Of a stretch of DNA of 64,000 bases, positions 1 to 9,684 are shown one piece after another. The stretch is from an uncultured Neglectibacter sp. Lineage in GTDB: Bacteria; Bacillota; Clostridia; Oscillospirales; Acutalibacteraceae. The notes beneath the pieces were generated by a model, which was given only the letters and a program-made list of their open reading frames with translations, was not told the origin of the DNA and made no database searches. The position numbers and the translations under genes were made by a program. Position 1 is the stretch's first letter. The number at the start of each line of letters is the position of its first letter. The DNA lies in contig CAMNSA010000001.1 of NCBI GenBank assembly GCA_946554335.1, positions 186,001 to 250,000 on the forward strand, given 5' to 3'.

Positions 1-187
1 TCTGCGTTTCATTCCCATCGCTCCCTTTTAGCGAATTTCCCACTTCGGAGAAAAAGCTTTTGTTAAATTCATGATACAGGAGCAGAAAATAATTGTCAAT
101 GAAATTGTGATATTGTTAAATTTTTTAGCCAAATAACCGAATTCTGTTTTGCGCGGTTTTCCGGAAGAAAAATAGAGAATAAAAAGA

Positions 188-220
188 GACTGCCGCAAAA
201 TAAAAAATTTTGCAGCAGTC
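188..220 (-). terminator. Rho-independent terminator downstream of the 278-592 lipoprotein gene
   Basis: GACTGCyGCAAAAT/ATTTTGCrGCAGTC stem; on the minus strand followed by CTCTTTTT. Confidence 0.75.
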
Positions 221-277
221 CTTTGGTCTTTACCTATTTTACACTTTTGCAGCGCCTTTTTATTGAGATCTTCGCTG

Positions 278-592
278 TTACCGGCTGGAGAGGGCGCTGC
301 GGTCCAGCAGGCTTCCTTCCGAGCTTGTAAGGCTGCCGTCAGAGTCAAGGCGGCTGTCGGAGCTTGTCTGGGAGCCTGCGTGAGAGGAAGAGCTGAGGCT
401 CGAAGAGGAACCATCTCCGTCAAAAAAAGATTCCGCGGCGGACTCCATCCGGGAAACCGTGCTGGAGACGCCGTCCTTTACCTTGGAGGCCGCGCCGGAA
501 ACATCGTCCTTTACTTCCTGGGCGCATCCGGCAAGCAGCAGACAGAGAAGCGCTGCGCAAACAGTCAGGGAAAAACATTTTTTTCTTGTCAT
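278..592 (-). CDS. Small Ser-rich predicted lipoprotein
   Basis: 104 aa ORF with lipobox-like signal (LLCLLLAGCAQE), Ser-rich C-terminus, terminator downstream. Confidence 0.65.
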   Translation of the reverse strand: MTRKKCFSLTVCAALLCLLLAGCAQEVKDDVSGAASKVKDGVSSTVSRMESAAESFFDGDGSSSSLSSSSHAGSQTSSDSRLDSDGSLTSSEGSLLDRSALSSR

Positions 593-742
593 AGAAAAGC
601 TTCCTTTCCAGTGTTTCCGGCATGGCCGGTAAGATCGTTACTTAGCTTTGCCGGAAATCCGGGAAAAATACGCCTGCCTGAATTGAAAAAATTTTTGTGA
701 AATGTTAGAATACTTGAAAGAAAAAAGTAAGGTTGTGAGCAT

Positions 743-1669
743 ATGGTATATACGGTAACTCTGAATCCGGCCATCGACTATCTGATCTGCCCCGAAAGCT
801 TTGAAAAGGGGAACATCCACCGCTTCCGGGGAGGCAGCTTCCTGGCGGGGGGCAAGGGGATCAATGTGTCCTTGCTCTTAAGCTCTCTGGGGGTGCGGAA
901 CAAGGCTGCCGGGATCTGCGCGGGCTTTTCCGGCGACGAGATCCTCAGACAGCTGGAAGCTGCGGGGTGCGAGACGGACTTTGTAAAGCTTCCCCAGGGT
1001 GTTTCCCGCATCAATGTGAAGCTCCGCACGACGGACGGGGAGGAGACGGACTTTAACGGCGACGGCCCCCAGATCACCTCCCGGGAGCTGATCCTTCTCA
1101 TCGACAGGCTCAGAGATCTGACAGACGGGGATATTCTGGTGCTGGCGGGTTCTCTGCCCTCCTCGCTGGGAAAAGGGGGATACGCGGAGATCTTAAAGGA
1201 GCTTGCGCCCACCGGCGTAAAAGCAGTGGTGGATTCCTTCGGCGAAAGCCTGCTTGCCGCCCTTCCTTACCGGCCCTTCCTGATCAAGCCCAATCTGGAG
1301 GAGCTGGGAGAGCTGTTCGGGGTTGAGATCCAGGATGTGGCAGGGGCTAAGGAATATGCCCTGCGCCTGATCGATCAGGGAGCCCAAAATGTGGTGGTTT
1401 CCATGGGAGGCCGGGGCGCTTTGCTGGTGGGCGAGAGGGGAGAGAGCCTTTTTTGCCGGTCTGCCAAGGGCGGGGTCGTTTCCACCGTGGGCGCGGGAGA
1501 TTCGCTGGTGGCGGGTTTCCTATATGGCCTTTCTCTCCATGGCACTTTAGAGGGGGGCCTGAGATGGGGCGTGTGCGCCGGAGGAGCCACCGCCTTTACT
1601 CAGGGCATCGCCTCCGGGGACGCAGTGAAGGCGTTATACCCCCAGGTGGGAAATCCCTATCCGGTGTAA
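743..1669 (+). CDS. 1-phosphofructokinase family (PfkB) hexose kinase
   Basis: MVYTVTLNPAIDYLI start and GGKGINVS, STVGAGDSLVAGFLYG motifs typical of FruK/LacC. Confidence 0.88.
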   Translation: MVYTVTLNPAIDYLICPESFEKGNIHRFRGGSFLAGGKGINVSLLLSSLGVRNKAAGICAGFSGDEILRQLEAAGCETDFVKLPQGVSRINVKLRTTDGEETDFNGDGPQITSRELILLIDRLRDLTDGDILVLAGSLPSSLGKGGYAEILKELAPTGVKAVVDSFGESLLAALPYRPFLIKPNLEELGELFGVEIQDVAGAKEYALRLIDQGAQNVVVSMGGRGALLVGERGESLFCRSAKGGVVSTVGAGDSLVAGFLYGLSLHGTLEGGLRWGVCAGGATAFTQGIASGDAVKALYPQVGNPYPV

Positions 1670-1753
1670 GGAAGTAAAACAGAGATTGACACCAAAGAGA
1701 AGAAACCGTACAATAGAAAGAGTAAACCAGAGGATAGACAAGGAGCTGAGGAT

Positions 1754-2839
1754 ATGAAAAATCAACAGAAGGGCCCCTTTGAGAAGGAGTTTCATGCCTC
1801 CCAGGTCTATCAGACGCTCTCCGGCTCAGGCAGCTTTGTTGCGGATAAGATCGCCCAGGGTCTGGAAAAGGCCGCCGAGGGCATCGATACCGCCATTGAT
1901 CATATCTCCGCGAGTTCGGGAAACAGGGCCGGAAATCGTTCCGCTGCGCCCCCACAAACACAGGCCACGCGGCCCAACGGGCCCGCTTCACCCGGACCCA
2001 ACGGCTACTACCGTTATCCCGGCCCCCAGCCGGTAAAAGGTCCTGTGCCGCCGGCGGGAGGAAGGCAGGCTCCGCCCTTTTATCGAAACCAGAGCGGGCC
2101 TGTCAGGGTAAACCCCGCTCCGCCGCCGAAAATGAAGGTGGTCAGAGGCCCCAGCGTAGCAAAGTATTATATCACCGGCGTTGCCGCACTGATCTACGCC
2201 ATGTCTTTCCCGCTGTACCGCCCGGCCCATTACGGGGTGTTTGCCCTGGTGCTGGTTCTGATATTTCTCCTCTCCGGAGCGCTCTTCAAGGGAAAGAAGC
2301 AATTTGTGCCCCTGGAGGAAGCAAAACCGGCGGAGAAACCCCGGGAAGCGGAGAAAAAGGAAGAGAAAAAAGAGGAGAGGCGTCCCTCTACAGGGGACCC
2401 CGAGGTGGACAAGATCATTGAGGAGGGCGAGGGATACCTGAAAAAGCTGCGGGCAGCCAACGACGCCATTCCGGACGAGACCATGTCGGAGGACATCGAG
2501 CGGATGGAAAAGGCCTCCGCCGGGATCTTCCAGTATATCGCGGAGCATCCCGCCAAAGCCCCTCAGATCCGGAAATTCATGAGCTATTACCTGCCCACCA
2601 CCCTGAAGCTTCTGAACAGCTACCAGCGTCTGGCGGCCCAGAAGGTGAAGGGGGAGACCATCACCTCCACCATGTTCAATATCGCGGGGATGATGCACAC
2701 GGTGGCGGACGCCTTTGAAAAGCAGCTGGATTCCCTCTTCTCTGACGAGGCAATGGATATTTCCGCGGACATCACCGTGTTTGAAACCCTGCTGAAGCAG
2801 GAGGGTTTTGTGGATGAGGGCGAAAAGGAAAAGCGATAA
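1754..2839 (+). CDS. XpaC-like (5-bromo-4-chloroindolyl phosphate hydrolysis family) membrane protein
   Basis: Pro-rich N-terminus, TM pair, C-terminal helical region; immediately upstream of telA, as is usual for XpaC. Confidence 0.75.
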   Translation: MKNQQKGPFEKEFHASQVYQTLSGSGSFVADKIAQGLEKAAEGIDTAIDHISASSGNRAGNRSAAPPQTQATRPNGPASPGPNGYYRYPGPQPVKGPVPPAGGRQAPPFYRNQSGPVRVNPAPPPKMKVVRGPSVAKYYITGVAALIYAMSFPLYRPAHYGVFALVLVLIFLLSGALFKGKKQFVPLEEAKPAEKPREAEKKEEKKEERRPSTGDPEVDKIIEEGEGYLKKLRAANDAIPDETMSEDIERMEKASAGIFQYIAEHPAKAPQIRKFMSYYLPTTLKLLNSYQRLAAQKVKGETITSTMFNIAGMMHTVADAFEKQLDSLFSDEAMDISADITVFETLLKQEGFVDEGEKEKR

Positions 2840-2913
2840 AAAGCGGCTGACGGAGCAACCGGCAAAAGCTTTCAGATCGGGAGTCTATTTTGAGAAAGGA
2901 GCCCGGATAAAAT

Positions 2914-4086
2914 ATGGAAAACGAGATCAAATTATCTTTGGAGCAGGAAGAGCCCGCAGCGCCTTCCCTAAGCTTGGAGGGTGCGAATCCCCCTTCCCTT
3001 ACGCTGACGCCGGAAGAGCAGGAGGCTGTGCCTGAGGTGAAGCCCGTGGTGCTGGACGAGACGGTCCTCTCCCCGGAGGAGCAGAAGGCAGTGGACGAGT
3101 TTGCCGAGAAGATCGACATCAGCAACAGCGCGGTGGTACTGCAATACGGCGCCGCCGCCCAGAAAAAGATCGCCAATTTCTCCGATACGGCCCTGAGTAA
3201 GGTGCGCACCAGAGACCTGGGCGAGGTGGGCGACGACATCACCAATCTGGTGGTAGAGCTCAAGGGCTTTGACATTGACGAAGAGGAGAAAAAGGGATTT
3301 TTCGGCTTCTTTAAAAATACCGGCAACAAGATCACGGCCATGAAGGCGAAATACGACAGCGCCGAGACCAATGTGAACAAGATCGCCGGGGCGTTGGAGC
3401 GCCATCAGGTACAGCTGATGAAGGATATCGTCACTCTGGACCAGCTTTATGAGATGAACCTCAATTATCACAAAGAGCTTTCCATGTATATCATCGCGGG
3501 AAAGAAAAAGCTTCAGCAGGAGAGGGCCACCACCCTGGTGCAGCTTCAGGAGAAGGCAAAGGCCTCGGGCCTTGCGGAGGACGCCCAGGCTGCCAACGAC
3601 TTTGCCCAGCAGTGCGACGGCTTTGAAAAGAAGCTGCACGACCTGGAATTGACCCGCATGGTTTCCGTGCAGATGTCTCCCCAGATCCGTCTGGTGCAGA
3701 ATAACGACAAGATCATGACGGAAAAGATCCAGTCCACCCTGGTCAATACCATCCCCCTGTGGAAAAGTCAGATGGTGCTGGCTTTGGGCGTGGCCCATTC
3801 CGAGCAGGCGGTGAAGGCCCAGCGAGAAGTCTCCAATATGACCAATGAGCTGTTGAAGAAGAACGCGGAGAAGCTGAAGATGAGCACTATTGAGACCGCC
3901 AGGGAGTCTGAGCGGGGCGTGGTGGATATGGAGACCCTGCGCAGTACCAACCAGTCCCTGATCCAGACGCTGGACGAGGTGGTAAAGATCCAGGACGAGG
4001 GCCGGGCAAAGCGTCGTCAGGCGGAAGAAGAGCTGGGCCGCCTGGAGGGAGAGCTCAAGCAGAAGCTGCTGGATATCCGGGGCTGA
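2914..4086 (+). CDS. Toxic anion resistance protein TelA family
   Basis: 390 aa; IAGALERHQVQLMKDIVTLDQLYEMN..., typical TelA central region. Confidence 0.88.
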   Translation: MENEIKLSLEQEEPAAPSLSLEGANPPSLTLTPEEQEAVPEVKPVVLDETVLSPEEQKAVDEFAEKIDISNSAVVLQYGAAAQKKIANFSDTALSKVRTRDLGEVGDDITNLVVELKGFDIDEEEKKGFFGFFKNTGNKITAMKAKYDSAETNVNKIAGALERHQVQLMKDIVTLDQLYEMNLNYHKELSMYIIAGKKKLQQERATTLVQLQEKAKASGLAEDAQAANDFAQQCDGFEKKLHDLELTRMVSVQMSPQIRLVQNNDKIMTEKIQSTLVNTIPLWKSQMVLALGVAHSEQAVKAQREVSNMTNELLKKNAEKLKMSTIETARESERGVVDMETLRSTNQSLIQTLDEVVKIQDEGRAKRRQAEEELGRLEGELKQKLLDIRG

Positions 4087-4131
4087 CGATCTTTCAAAAC
4101 GATGAAGCCTGCACGCAGAAGGAGAAGGCAT

Positions 4132-4683
4132 ATGAAAAAGAAAACAATGACGGCTGCCCTCATTATGGTGGGAATGCTGGTGTTGTCCCTTCCTCTGGGC
4201 GCTCATTCCTCTCTTTCCAAGCTCCGGGAAAAAGCGGAGGAGGATTACTATTATGACTCTACCCAGTTTTCCATTTGGGAGGGCGTGGAGCAGCGGGAAG
4301 AGGCGGCCTTGAATCTGGTGACTCTTTCCAGAGGGTATGAAGAGAAAAACGACGCCCTTTCCGAGCTGGCCGATGAGGTGGAGCGAGCTGTGAAGCAAAG
4401 CCAGAATGCCTATGAGAACAGTGAAGACAAGGTGGAAGCCAATCAGGCGCTGGGCGCCGCGGCGGAAGCCCTTTGCGATGAGCTTCAAAGGACAGAGCTT
4501 TCGGAAAAGGACTCGAGGTACCCTGAGTCTCTGATCCGGGAGATGAACTCTCAGGAGGATCAGATTCAGCGTTCCAGCTATAACGACGAGGCCAGAGCCT
4601 ACAACGAGGAGCTTGAAAAGTTTCCCGTCAATTTGCTCAGGCATATGGCGTTTCTGGAGCCTCTTCCGGTTTACGACAAGTAG
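4132..4683 (+). CDS. LemA-like secreted/membrane helical protein
   Basis: N-terminal signal/TM, LVTLSRGYEEKN..., C-terminal FPVNLLRHMAFLEPLPVY (LemA-like); sits next to TPM gene. Confidence 0.65.
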   Translation: MKKKTMTAALIMVGMLVLSLPLGAHSSLSKLREKAEEDYYYDSTQFSIWEGVEQREEAALNLVTLSRGYEEKNDALSELADEVERAVKQSQNAYENSEDKVEANQALGAAAEALCDELQRTELSEKDSRYPESLIREMNSQEDQIQRSSYNDEARAYNEELEKFPVNLLRHMAFLEPLPVYDK

Positions 4684-4744
4684 AAAGGGACCGCTGGCGG
4701 AGGCAGACTCCTCCGCCGGCTTTTTCTAAAGGAGAGGAGTTTCT

Positions 4745-5671
4745 ATGAAGGGAAAGGCAGGGAAAAGGACGGTCAGCTTCTTTGCGGCTGTCCTTTTGTT
4801 TGTAACGATGTCTCTGGGGGCCCTGGCAGCCATTCCGGAGCGCCCGGAAAATCTCTATGTGCTGGACGAGGCAGGGGTGCTGTCTCAGGAGACAGAGCAG
4901 GAGATCATCCGGAAAAACGGGAACCTGTTTGACCGAACCGGGGCGGAGATCGTCATAGTGACGGTGGATTTTCTGGACGGGAAAGAGATTCGGGACTACT
5001 GCTATGACCTGTTTGAAAGCTGGGAGATCGGCTCCTCCGAGCGGAATAACGGCCTGCTGTTGGTGCTTTCCGTGGCCCAGGAGGACTATTACGCCTTGCC
5101 TGGCTACGGCATAGAGGACTTTTTGACCGGAGAAAAACTGGATGAGCTTCTCAACGAGAATTTAAAGTCCGACTTTGCGGCGGAACAGTATGACGCCGGG
5201 GTGCGGAAATTCTTTGACGCCGCGTTGGAGGAGCTGGAAAGCTACTATCAGGAAAACGGGCCGGAAAACGATGGTTATGAGGAATGGGAAAACAAGGTGG
5301 GTTACTCGGCCCCCTCTCTCGTTTCTTCTTTACTTCGCGTGGCGGCACGGATTATTGGACTGGTGGTCGTGGTGATTCTGCTGGTGATTTTTCTCCGCCT
5401 GCTGGGCTTTGGCGGCAGAGGAGGCCCCGGCGGCGGTTCCGGGGGCTCGGGCGGGTTTTTCCATGGCCTGCTTTTGGGCAGGGCGATAGGAAGAAGCTAC
5501 CGGCATCGTCCCCCGCCGCCTCCCTTTGGAGGCCCGCCCTTTGGCGGCCCCCGTCCTCCTTTTGGCGGTTCCCGTCCCGGGGGCGGCTTTACCCACGGCG
5601 GTGGAGCGTCCAGAGGAGGGTTCAGCCGGGGCGGTCATACCCGGGGCGGCGGGGCCGGAAGACACAGATGA
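4745..5671 (+). CDS. TPM-domain (YgcG-like) membrane protein with Gly/Arg-rich tail
   Basis: VLDEAGVLSQETEQEII..., TM segment, then GGxGGG/SRGGHTRGGG tail. Confidence 0.85.
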   Translation: MKGKAGKRTVSFFAAVLLFVTMSLGALAAIPERPENLYVLDEAGVLSQETEQEIIRKNGNLFDRTGAEIVIVTVDFLDGKEIRDYCYDLFESWEIGSSERNNGLLLVLSVAQEDYYALPGYGIEDFLTGEKLDELLNENLKSDFAAEQYDAGVRKFFDAALEELESYYQENGPENDGYEEWENKVGYSAPSLVSSLLRVAARIIGLVVVVILLVIFLRLLGFGGRGGPGGGSGGSGGFFHGLLLGRAIGRSYRHRPPPPPFGGPPFGGPRPPFGGSRPGGGFTHGGGASRGGFSRGGHTRGGGAGRHR

Positions 5672-5700
5672 CACTTGCGCCCGGGAGCCAATGAAAAGGG

Positions 5701-6366
5701 GTGAGAGGGATGAAGCAATACTTTTTATTTGACCTGGACGGGACGATCACCGATACGGGAGAAGGGATCCTGAAAAGCGTGCGTTATGCCCTGGAGTCTT
5801 TCGGGATCCGGGAGGAGAGCGAAGAGAAGCTTCGCCGTTTTGTGGGGCCTCCGCTTTCCTGGTCCTTTGAAACTTATTATGGTTTTTCCAAAGAAGAAGC
5901 GCAAAAGGCTGTGGAAAAGTACCGGGAGCGCTATCGGGAAAAGGGCGTGTTTGAAAATAGCCTCTACCCCGGTATTCGGGAGGTGCTGGAATTTCTCTCC
6001 CAAAGAGCCGCAGTCTGTCTCTCCACCTCAAAGCCTCTGGTGTTTGCGGAGCAGATCCTTGCCATGCGGGGGATTAACGGGCTTTTCTCCCAGGTCGTGG
6101 GGGCGAATTTGGACGGCACCATGGCGGAAAAGAGCCAGGTGATCCGCGAGACCCTTCGCCGTTTGGGCGACCCTCCGGCAGAGGAAGCGGTGATGATCGG
6201 GGACCGGCGCTTTGACATCCAGGGAGCGAAGGAGAACGGCCTGGAAAGCGTGGGCTGCGCCTGGGGCTATCCGGAAAGGGGAGAGCTGGAGGCGGCCGGA
6301 GCGGATCATCTCTGCGAAACGGTTCCCAGGCTTTTCCAGTTGGTAAAAGAGTTATTGCAGCTGTAA
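5701..6366 (+). CDS. HAD-family hydrolase (phosphoglycolate phosphatase-like)
   Basis: FDLDGTITDTGEGI (HAD motif I), STSKP, MIGDRRFDIQGAKENG. Confidence 0.88.
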   Translation: MRGMKQYFLFDLDGTITDTGEGILKSVRYALESFGIREESEEKLRRFVGPPLSWSFETYYGFSKEEAQKAVEKYRERYREKGVFENSLYPGIREVLEFLSQRAAVCLSTSKPLVFAEQILAMRGINGLFSQVVGANLDGTMAEKSQVIRETLRRLGDPPAEEAVMIGDRRFDIQGAKENGLESVGCAWGYPERGELEAAGADHLCETVPRLFQLVKELLQL

Positions 6367-6433
6367 ATCGTTTTTCTGGAGGGATGTAATTTTTTCCGAA
6401 AGAATATTTGGAACATAAGATAAAAATAGGAGA

Positions 6434-6575
6434 GGGGGGGGGGGGGGGGGGGCCGGGCCCCCCCCCAACAAAAAAAAATAAAAAAAAAAAAAAAAGAGAA
6501 AAGAGATTTAAAAAAAAAAAATTTATTTTCGGAGAGGGCCGGTGCAGTACTGCACCGGCCCTCTCCGAAAATAAA
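6434..6575. other. Homopolymer block (G19, CCGGGC9, A-rich) plus 54-bp spacer-less palindrome
   Basis: G19 at 6434-6452, C9 at 6458-6466, long A runs, then perfect inverted repeat 6522-6575 centred on AGTACT. Confidence 0.9.
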
Positions 6576-6615
6576 ATGAAGAAAAATGAAGAACTCTGAA
6601 GATAGAGTGGAAAAC

Positions 6616-7995
6616 TCAAAGATTGATGTTAGGAAGAGTCCGAAGACCTTCCTGAAGCTCCTCGTCCGTGGGGATGGTATCGGTCATGACGCCGTTGTTG
6701 TATTTTTCATAGGCGGTCATGTCGAAATATCCGGTGCCGGTAAGGCCGAAGACGATGGTCTCCTCTTTTCCGGTCTCCTTGCACTTTAACGCTTCGTCGA
6801 TGGCGGCCCGGATGGCGTGGCTGGATTCCGGCGCGGGCAGGGTACCCTCTACCCGGGCGAAAAGCTCGGCCGCCTCAAAGACAGAGGTCTGCTCCACCGC
6901 CACGGCTTCCAAAAGCTTGTCATGATAGAGCTGGGAGAGCACAGAGCTCATGCCGTGATACCGAAGCCCTCCCGCGTGGTTTGCGGAGGGGATAAAGTTG
7001 GAGCCCAGGGTGTACATTTTGGCCAGAGGGCACATCATGCCGGTATCGCAGAAGTCATAAGCGAATTTGCCTCTGGTAAAGGAGGGACAGGAGGCGGGCT
7101 CCACCGCGATGAACCGGTAATCCGCCTCGCCTCTGAGCTTTTCTCCCATAAAGGGGGAGATGAGTCCTCCCAAGTTGGAGCCGCCGCCCGCGCAGCCGAT
7201 GATCACATCGGGCTTGATCCCGTATTTGTCAAGAGCGGCCTTGGTCTCCAGGCCGATGATGGACTGGTGCAGCAAAACCTGATTGAGCACACTGCCTAAA
7301 ACATACCGGTATCCAGGCGTGGAGGTGGCCGCCTCCACCGCTTCGGAAATGGCGCAGCCCAGGCTTCCGGGAGTGTCGGGGTGAGCCTTTAAGATCCTCT
7401 TTCCCACCTGGGTGGTTTCCGAGGGGGAGGGAGTAACGGCAGCGCCGTAGGTGCGCATCACTTCCCGACGGAAGGGCTTTTGCTCGTAGGAGACCTTCAC
7501 CATAAACACCTTGCAGTCCAGATCAAAATAGGAGCAGGCCATGGAGAGGGCGGTGCCCCACTGTCCGGCGCCGGTTTCGGTGGTGACGCCCTTGAGGCCC
7601 TGCTGCTTGGCGTAGTAGGCTTGGGCGATGGCGGAGTTTAACTTGTGGGAGCCGGAGGTGTTGTTGCCTTCAAATTTGTAATAGATCTTGGCCGGAGTAT
7701 CCAAAGCCTTTTCCAGAAAATACGCCCGCACCAGCGGCGAGGGCCGGTACATCTTGTAAAAGGAAAGGATCTCGTCCGGGATCTCAAAAAACGGGGTGGC
7801 GTCGTCCAGCTCCTGGCGCACCAGATCGTCGCAGAATACCGGAGTCAGCTCTTCAAAGCTCATGGGCTTCAGCGTTTTCGGGTTCAGAAGGGGCGCGGGT
7901 TTATTTTTCATATCCGCCCGAAGATTGTACCATGCTTTCGGCAGCTCGTTTTCTTCCAGATAGATTTTGTAGGGGATTTTTTCCATTTCGATCAT
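6616..7995 (-). CDS. TrpB-like PLP-dependent enzyme (TrpB2 type tryptophan synthase beta)
   Basis: 459 aa; KFEGNNTSGSHKLNSA, ETGAGQWGTALS, GCAGGGSNLGG motifs; RBS AGAAAGGA suggests start at 7986. Confidence 0.9.
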   Translation of the reverse strand: MIEMEKIPYKIYLEENELPKAWYNLRADMKNKPAPLLNPKTLKPMSFEELTPVFCDDLVRQELDDATPFFEIPDEILSFYKMYRPSPLVRAYFLEKALDTPAKIYYKFEGNNTSGSHKLNSAIAQAYYAKQQGLKGVTTETGAGQWGTALSMACSYFDLDCKVFMVKVSYEQKPFRREVMRTYGAAVTPSPSETTQVGKRILKAHPDTPGSLGCAISEAVEAATSTPGYRYVLGSVLNQVLLHQSIIGLETKAALDKYGIKPDVIIGCAGGGSNLGGLISPFMGEKLRGEADYRFIAVEPASCPSFTRGKFAYDFCDTGMMCPLAKMYTLGSNFIPSANHAGGLRYHGMSSVLSQLYHDKLLEAVAVEQTSVFEAAELFARVEGTLPAPESSHAIRAAIDEALKCKETGKEETIVFGLTGTGYFDMTAYEKYNNGVMTDTIPTDEELQEGLRTLPNINL

Positions 7996-8049
7996 CCTTT
8001 CTTTCTATAGAATTTTATTGGAGCAAGGGGAAAAAGTTTCGGAAAAATT

Positions 8050-8445
8050 CAGAATGGCAAAAGAAAAAGCACTTGTCCTGTCTTCTAGGACAAATGCTTG
8101 AAACATCTGCGGTGCCACCTAAATTCGCCCCAAGGGGCGCGCTCTTTCGCGCACTATCATACGCTAGCCGCTGTAACGGTCGGCCTCCGTCTCCCCTAAC
8201 GCTTTTGCATTGCTTCACAGCGTGTCACTGGCTGAGTGTCCTTTCGTGTGTCCCCCGCCGTGTGTCCTGCGTCGCCGCTTCCCTGTGCCGCGTCCTGCCG
8301 CATTGCCTCAGTGTACTATTCCACTGGATGCGATGCCTCGCTGCTTCACTGCGGTCCCGCCGTGTGCCCTGCGTTCGGTTTGCCCTCATGGGTCCATTCC
8401 TTTTTGGCTGTACTGCCGGATTTCCACCGCCGCCGGCTCTCTGAG
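8050..8445 (-). promoter_or_regulatory. T-box leader, predicted tRNA-Trp responsive, upstream of trpB2
   Basis: Minus strand: AGAGAGCCGGCGGCGGTGGAAATCCGGC (Stem I), GAATGGACC specifier with TGG at 8396-8394, AGGTGGCACCGC T-box at about 8121-8110, terminator AAGCATTTGTCCT..AGGACAAGTGCTTTTT. Confidence 0.9.
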
Positions 8446-8589
8446 AATACAGGTTTCAAAAAGTACTCTTCCCACTCATAGGTTTTTCCTGTTGAGACTA
8501 CAATAGCACGGAATAAGAGCTTTGTCAACAAAAAAGTTTTAATGTGTTTGTGTGCTAAAGCGAAGAAGAGGCCCCGGCTCTCTTTTCGG

Positions 8590-9684
8590 TCATACATTGA
8601 ACCGGAAGAGAACGATGTCCCCGTCCTGCATCACATATTCCTTGCCCTCTGAGCGAACCAGGCCCTTCTCTTTTGCGGCGGTCATAGATCCCACGCTCAT
8701 CAGCTCGTCAAAGCCGATCACCTCTGCCCGGATAAAGCCCCGTTCAAAGTCCGTGTGGATCTTTCCGGCGGCCTGGGGCGCCTTGGTGCCCTTTTGGATG
8801 GTCCAGGCTCGTACCTCCGGCTTTCCGGCGGTGAGGTAGGAGATCAGCCCCAGAAGGGAATAACAGGCGGAAATCAGCCGGTCCAGACCGGATTCGTTTA
8901 ATCCCATGTCAGAGAGGAACAGCTCCTTCTCCTCCGGCTCCATGCCGGAGATATCCGCTTCGATCTGGGCGCAAATCGGCATCACGGCTGCATGCTCGCT
9001 TTGGGCAAATTCCTTTACGGTTTGAAAATAGGAATTCGATTCCACTCCGCCCTGGAAGTCTTCCTCGCTCATGTTGGCGGCAAAAATAATGGGCTTATTG
9101 GTGAGAAGAGATACGGTGGAAAGCAGCTCCTTTTCCTCCTCGCTGCACTCCACGCTTCTGGCAGAGCGGCCTTCCTCCAGGGCCTGTCTGACCCGAAGGA
9201 AAAAGTCAAGCTCCGTCTGGTACTTCTTGTCCGCTTTGAGCATTTTTCTGGTTTTATCGATACGCCGGTCCAATACCTCGATGTCGGAGAGGATCAGCTC
9301 CAGGTCGATGGTTTCAATATCCCGTTTCGGGTCGATGCTGCCCTCCACATGGATGATATCGTCGTTGACAAAACAGCGCACCACATGGACAATGGCGTCC
9401 ACCTCCCGAATATTGGAGAGGAACTTGTTCCCAAGCCCCTCGCCCTTGGAGGCGCCCTTTACCAGGCCCGCGATGTCCACAAACTCAATGGTAGCCGGGG
9501 TGAATTTTTCCGGCTCATACATTTCGGCAAGCTTATCCAGCCGCTTGTCCGGCACAGCCACCACGCCCACATTGGGCTCAATGGTGCAGAAGGGATAGTT
9601 CGCGGACTGAGCCCCCGCGTTGGTAATGGCGTTGAAAAGAGTGCTCTTCCCCACATTGGGAAGGCCTACGATTCCCAATTTCAT
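8590..9684 (-). CDS. ychF: Redox-regulated ATPase YchF (Obg-like GTPase family)
   Basis: MKLGIVGLPNVGKSTLFNAITNAGAQSANYPFCTIEPNVGVVAVPD; C-terminal TGS-like region. Confidence 0.95.
   Translation of the reverse strand: MKLGIVGLPNVGKSTLFNAITNAGAQSANYPFCTIEPNVGVVAVPDKRLDKLAEMYEPEKFTPATIEFVDIAGLVKGASKGEGLGNKFLSNIREVDAIVHVVRCFVNDDIIHVEGSIDPKRDIETIDLELILSDIEVLDRRIDKTRKMLKADKKYQTELDFFLRVRQALEEGRSARSVECSEEEKELLSTVSLLTNKPIIFAANMSEEDFQGGVESNSYFQTVKEFAQSEHAAVMPICAQIEADISGMEPEEKELFLSDMGLNESGLDRLISACYSLLGLISYLTAGKPEVRAWTIQKGTKAPQAAGKIHTDFERGFIRAEVIGFDELMSVGSMTAAKEKGLVRSEGKEYVMQDGDIVLFRFNV

Noticed and set aside
2968-4644. 558-aa minus-strand ORF opposite telA and the LemA-like gene
   Set aside because: Shadow ORF in high-GC coding DNA: no RBS, no recognisable domain, and the plus-strand genes explain the interval.
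6408-6599. 63-aa ORF through the homopolymer block (GGGGGGPGPPPTKKNKKKK)
   Set aside because: Product of homopolymers, probably artefactual sequence.
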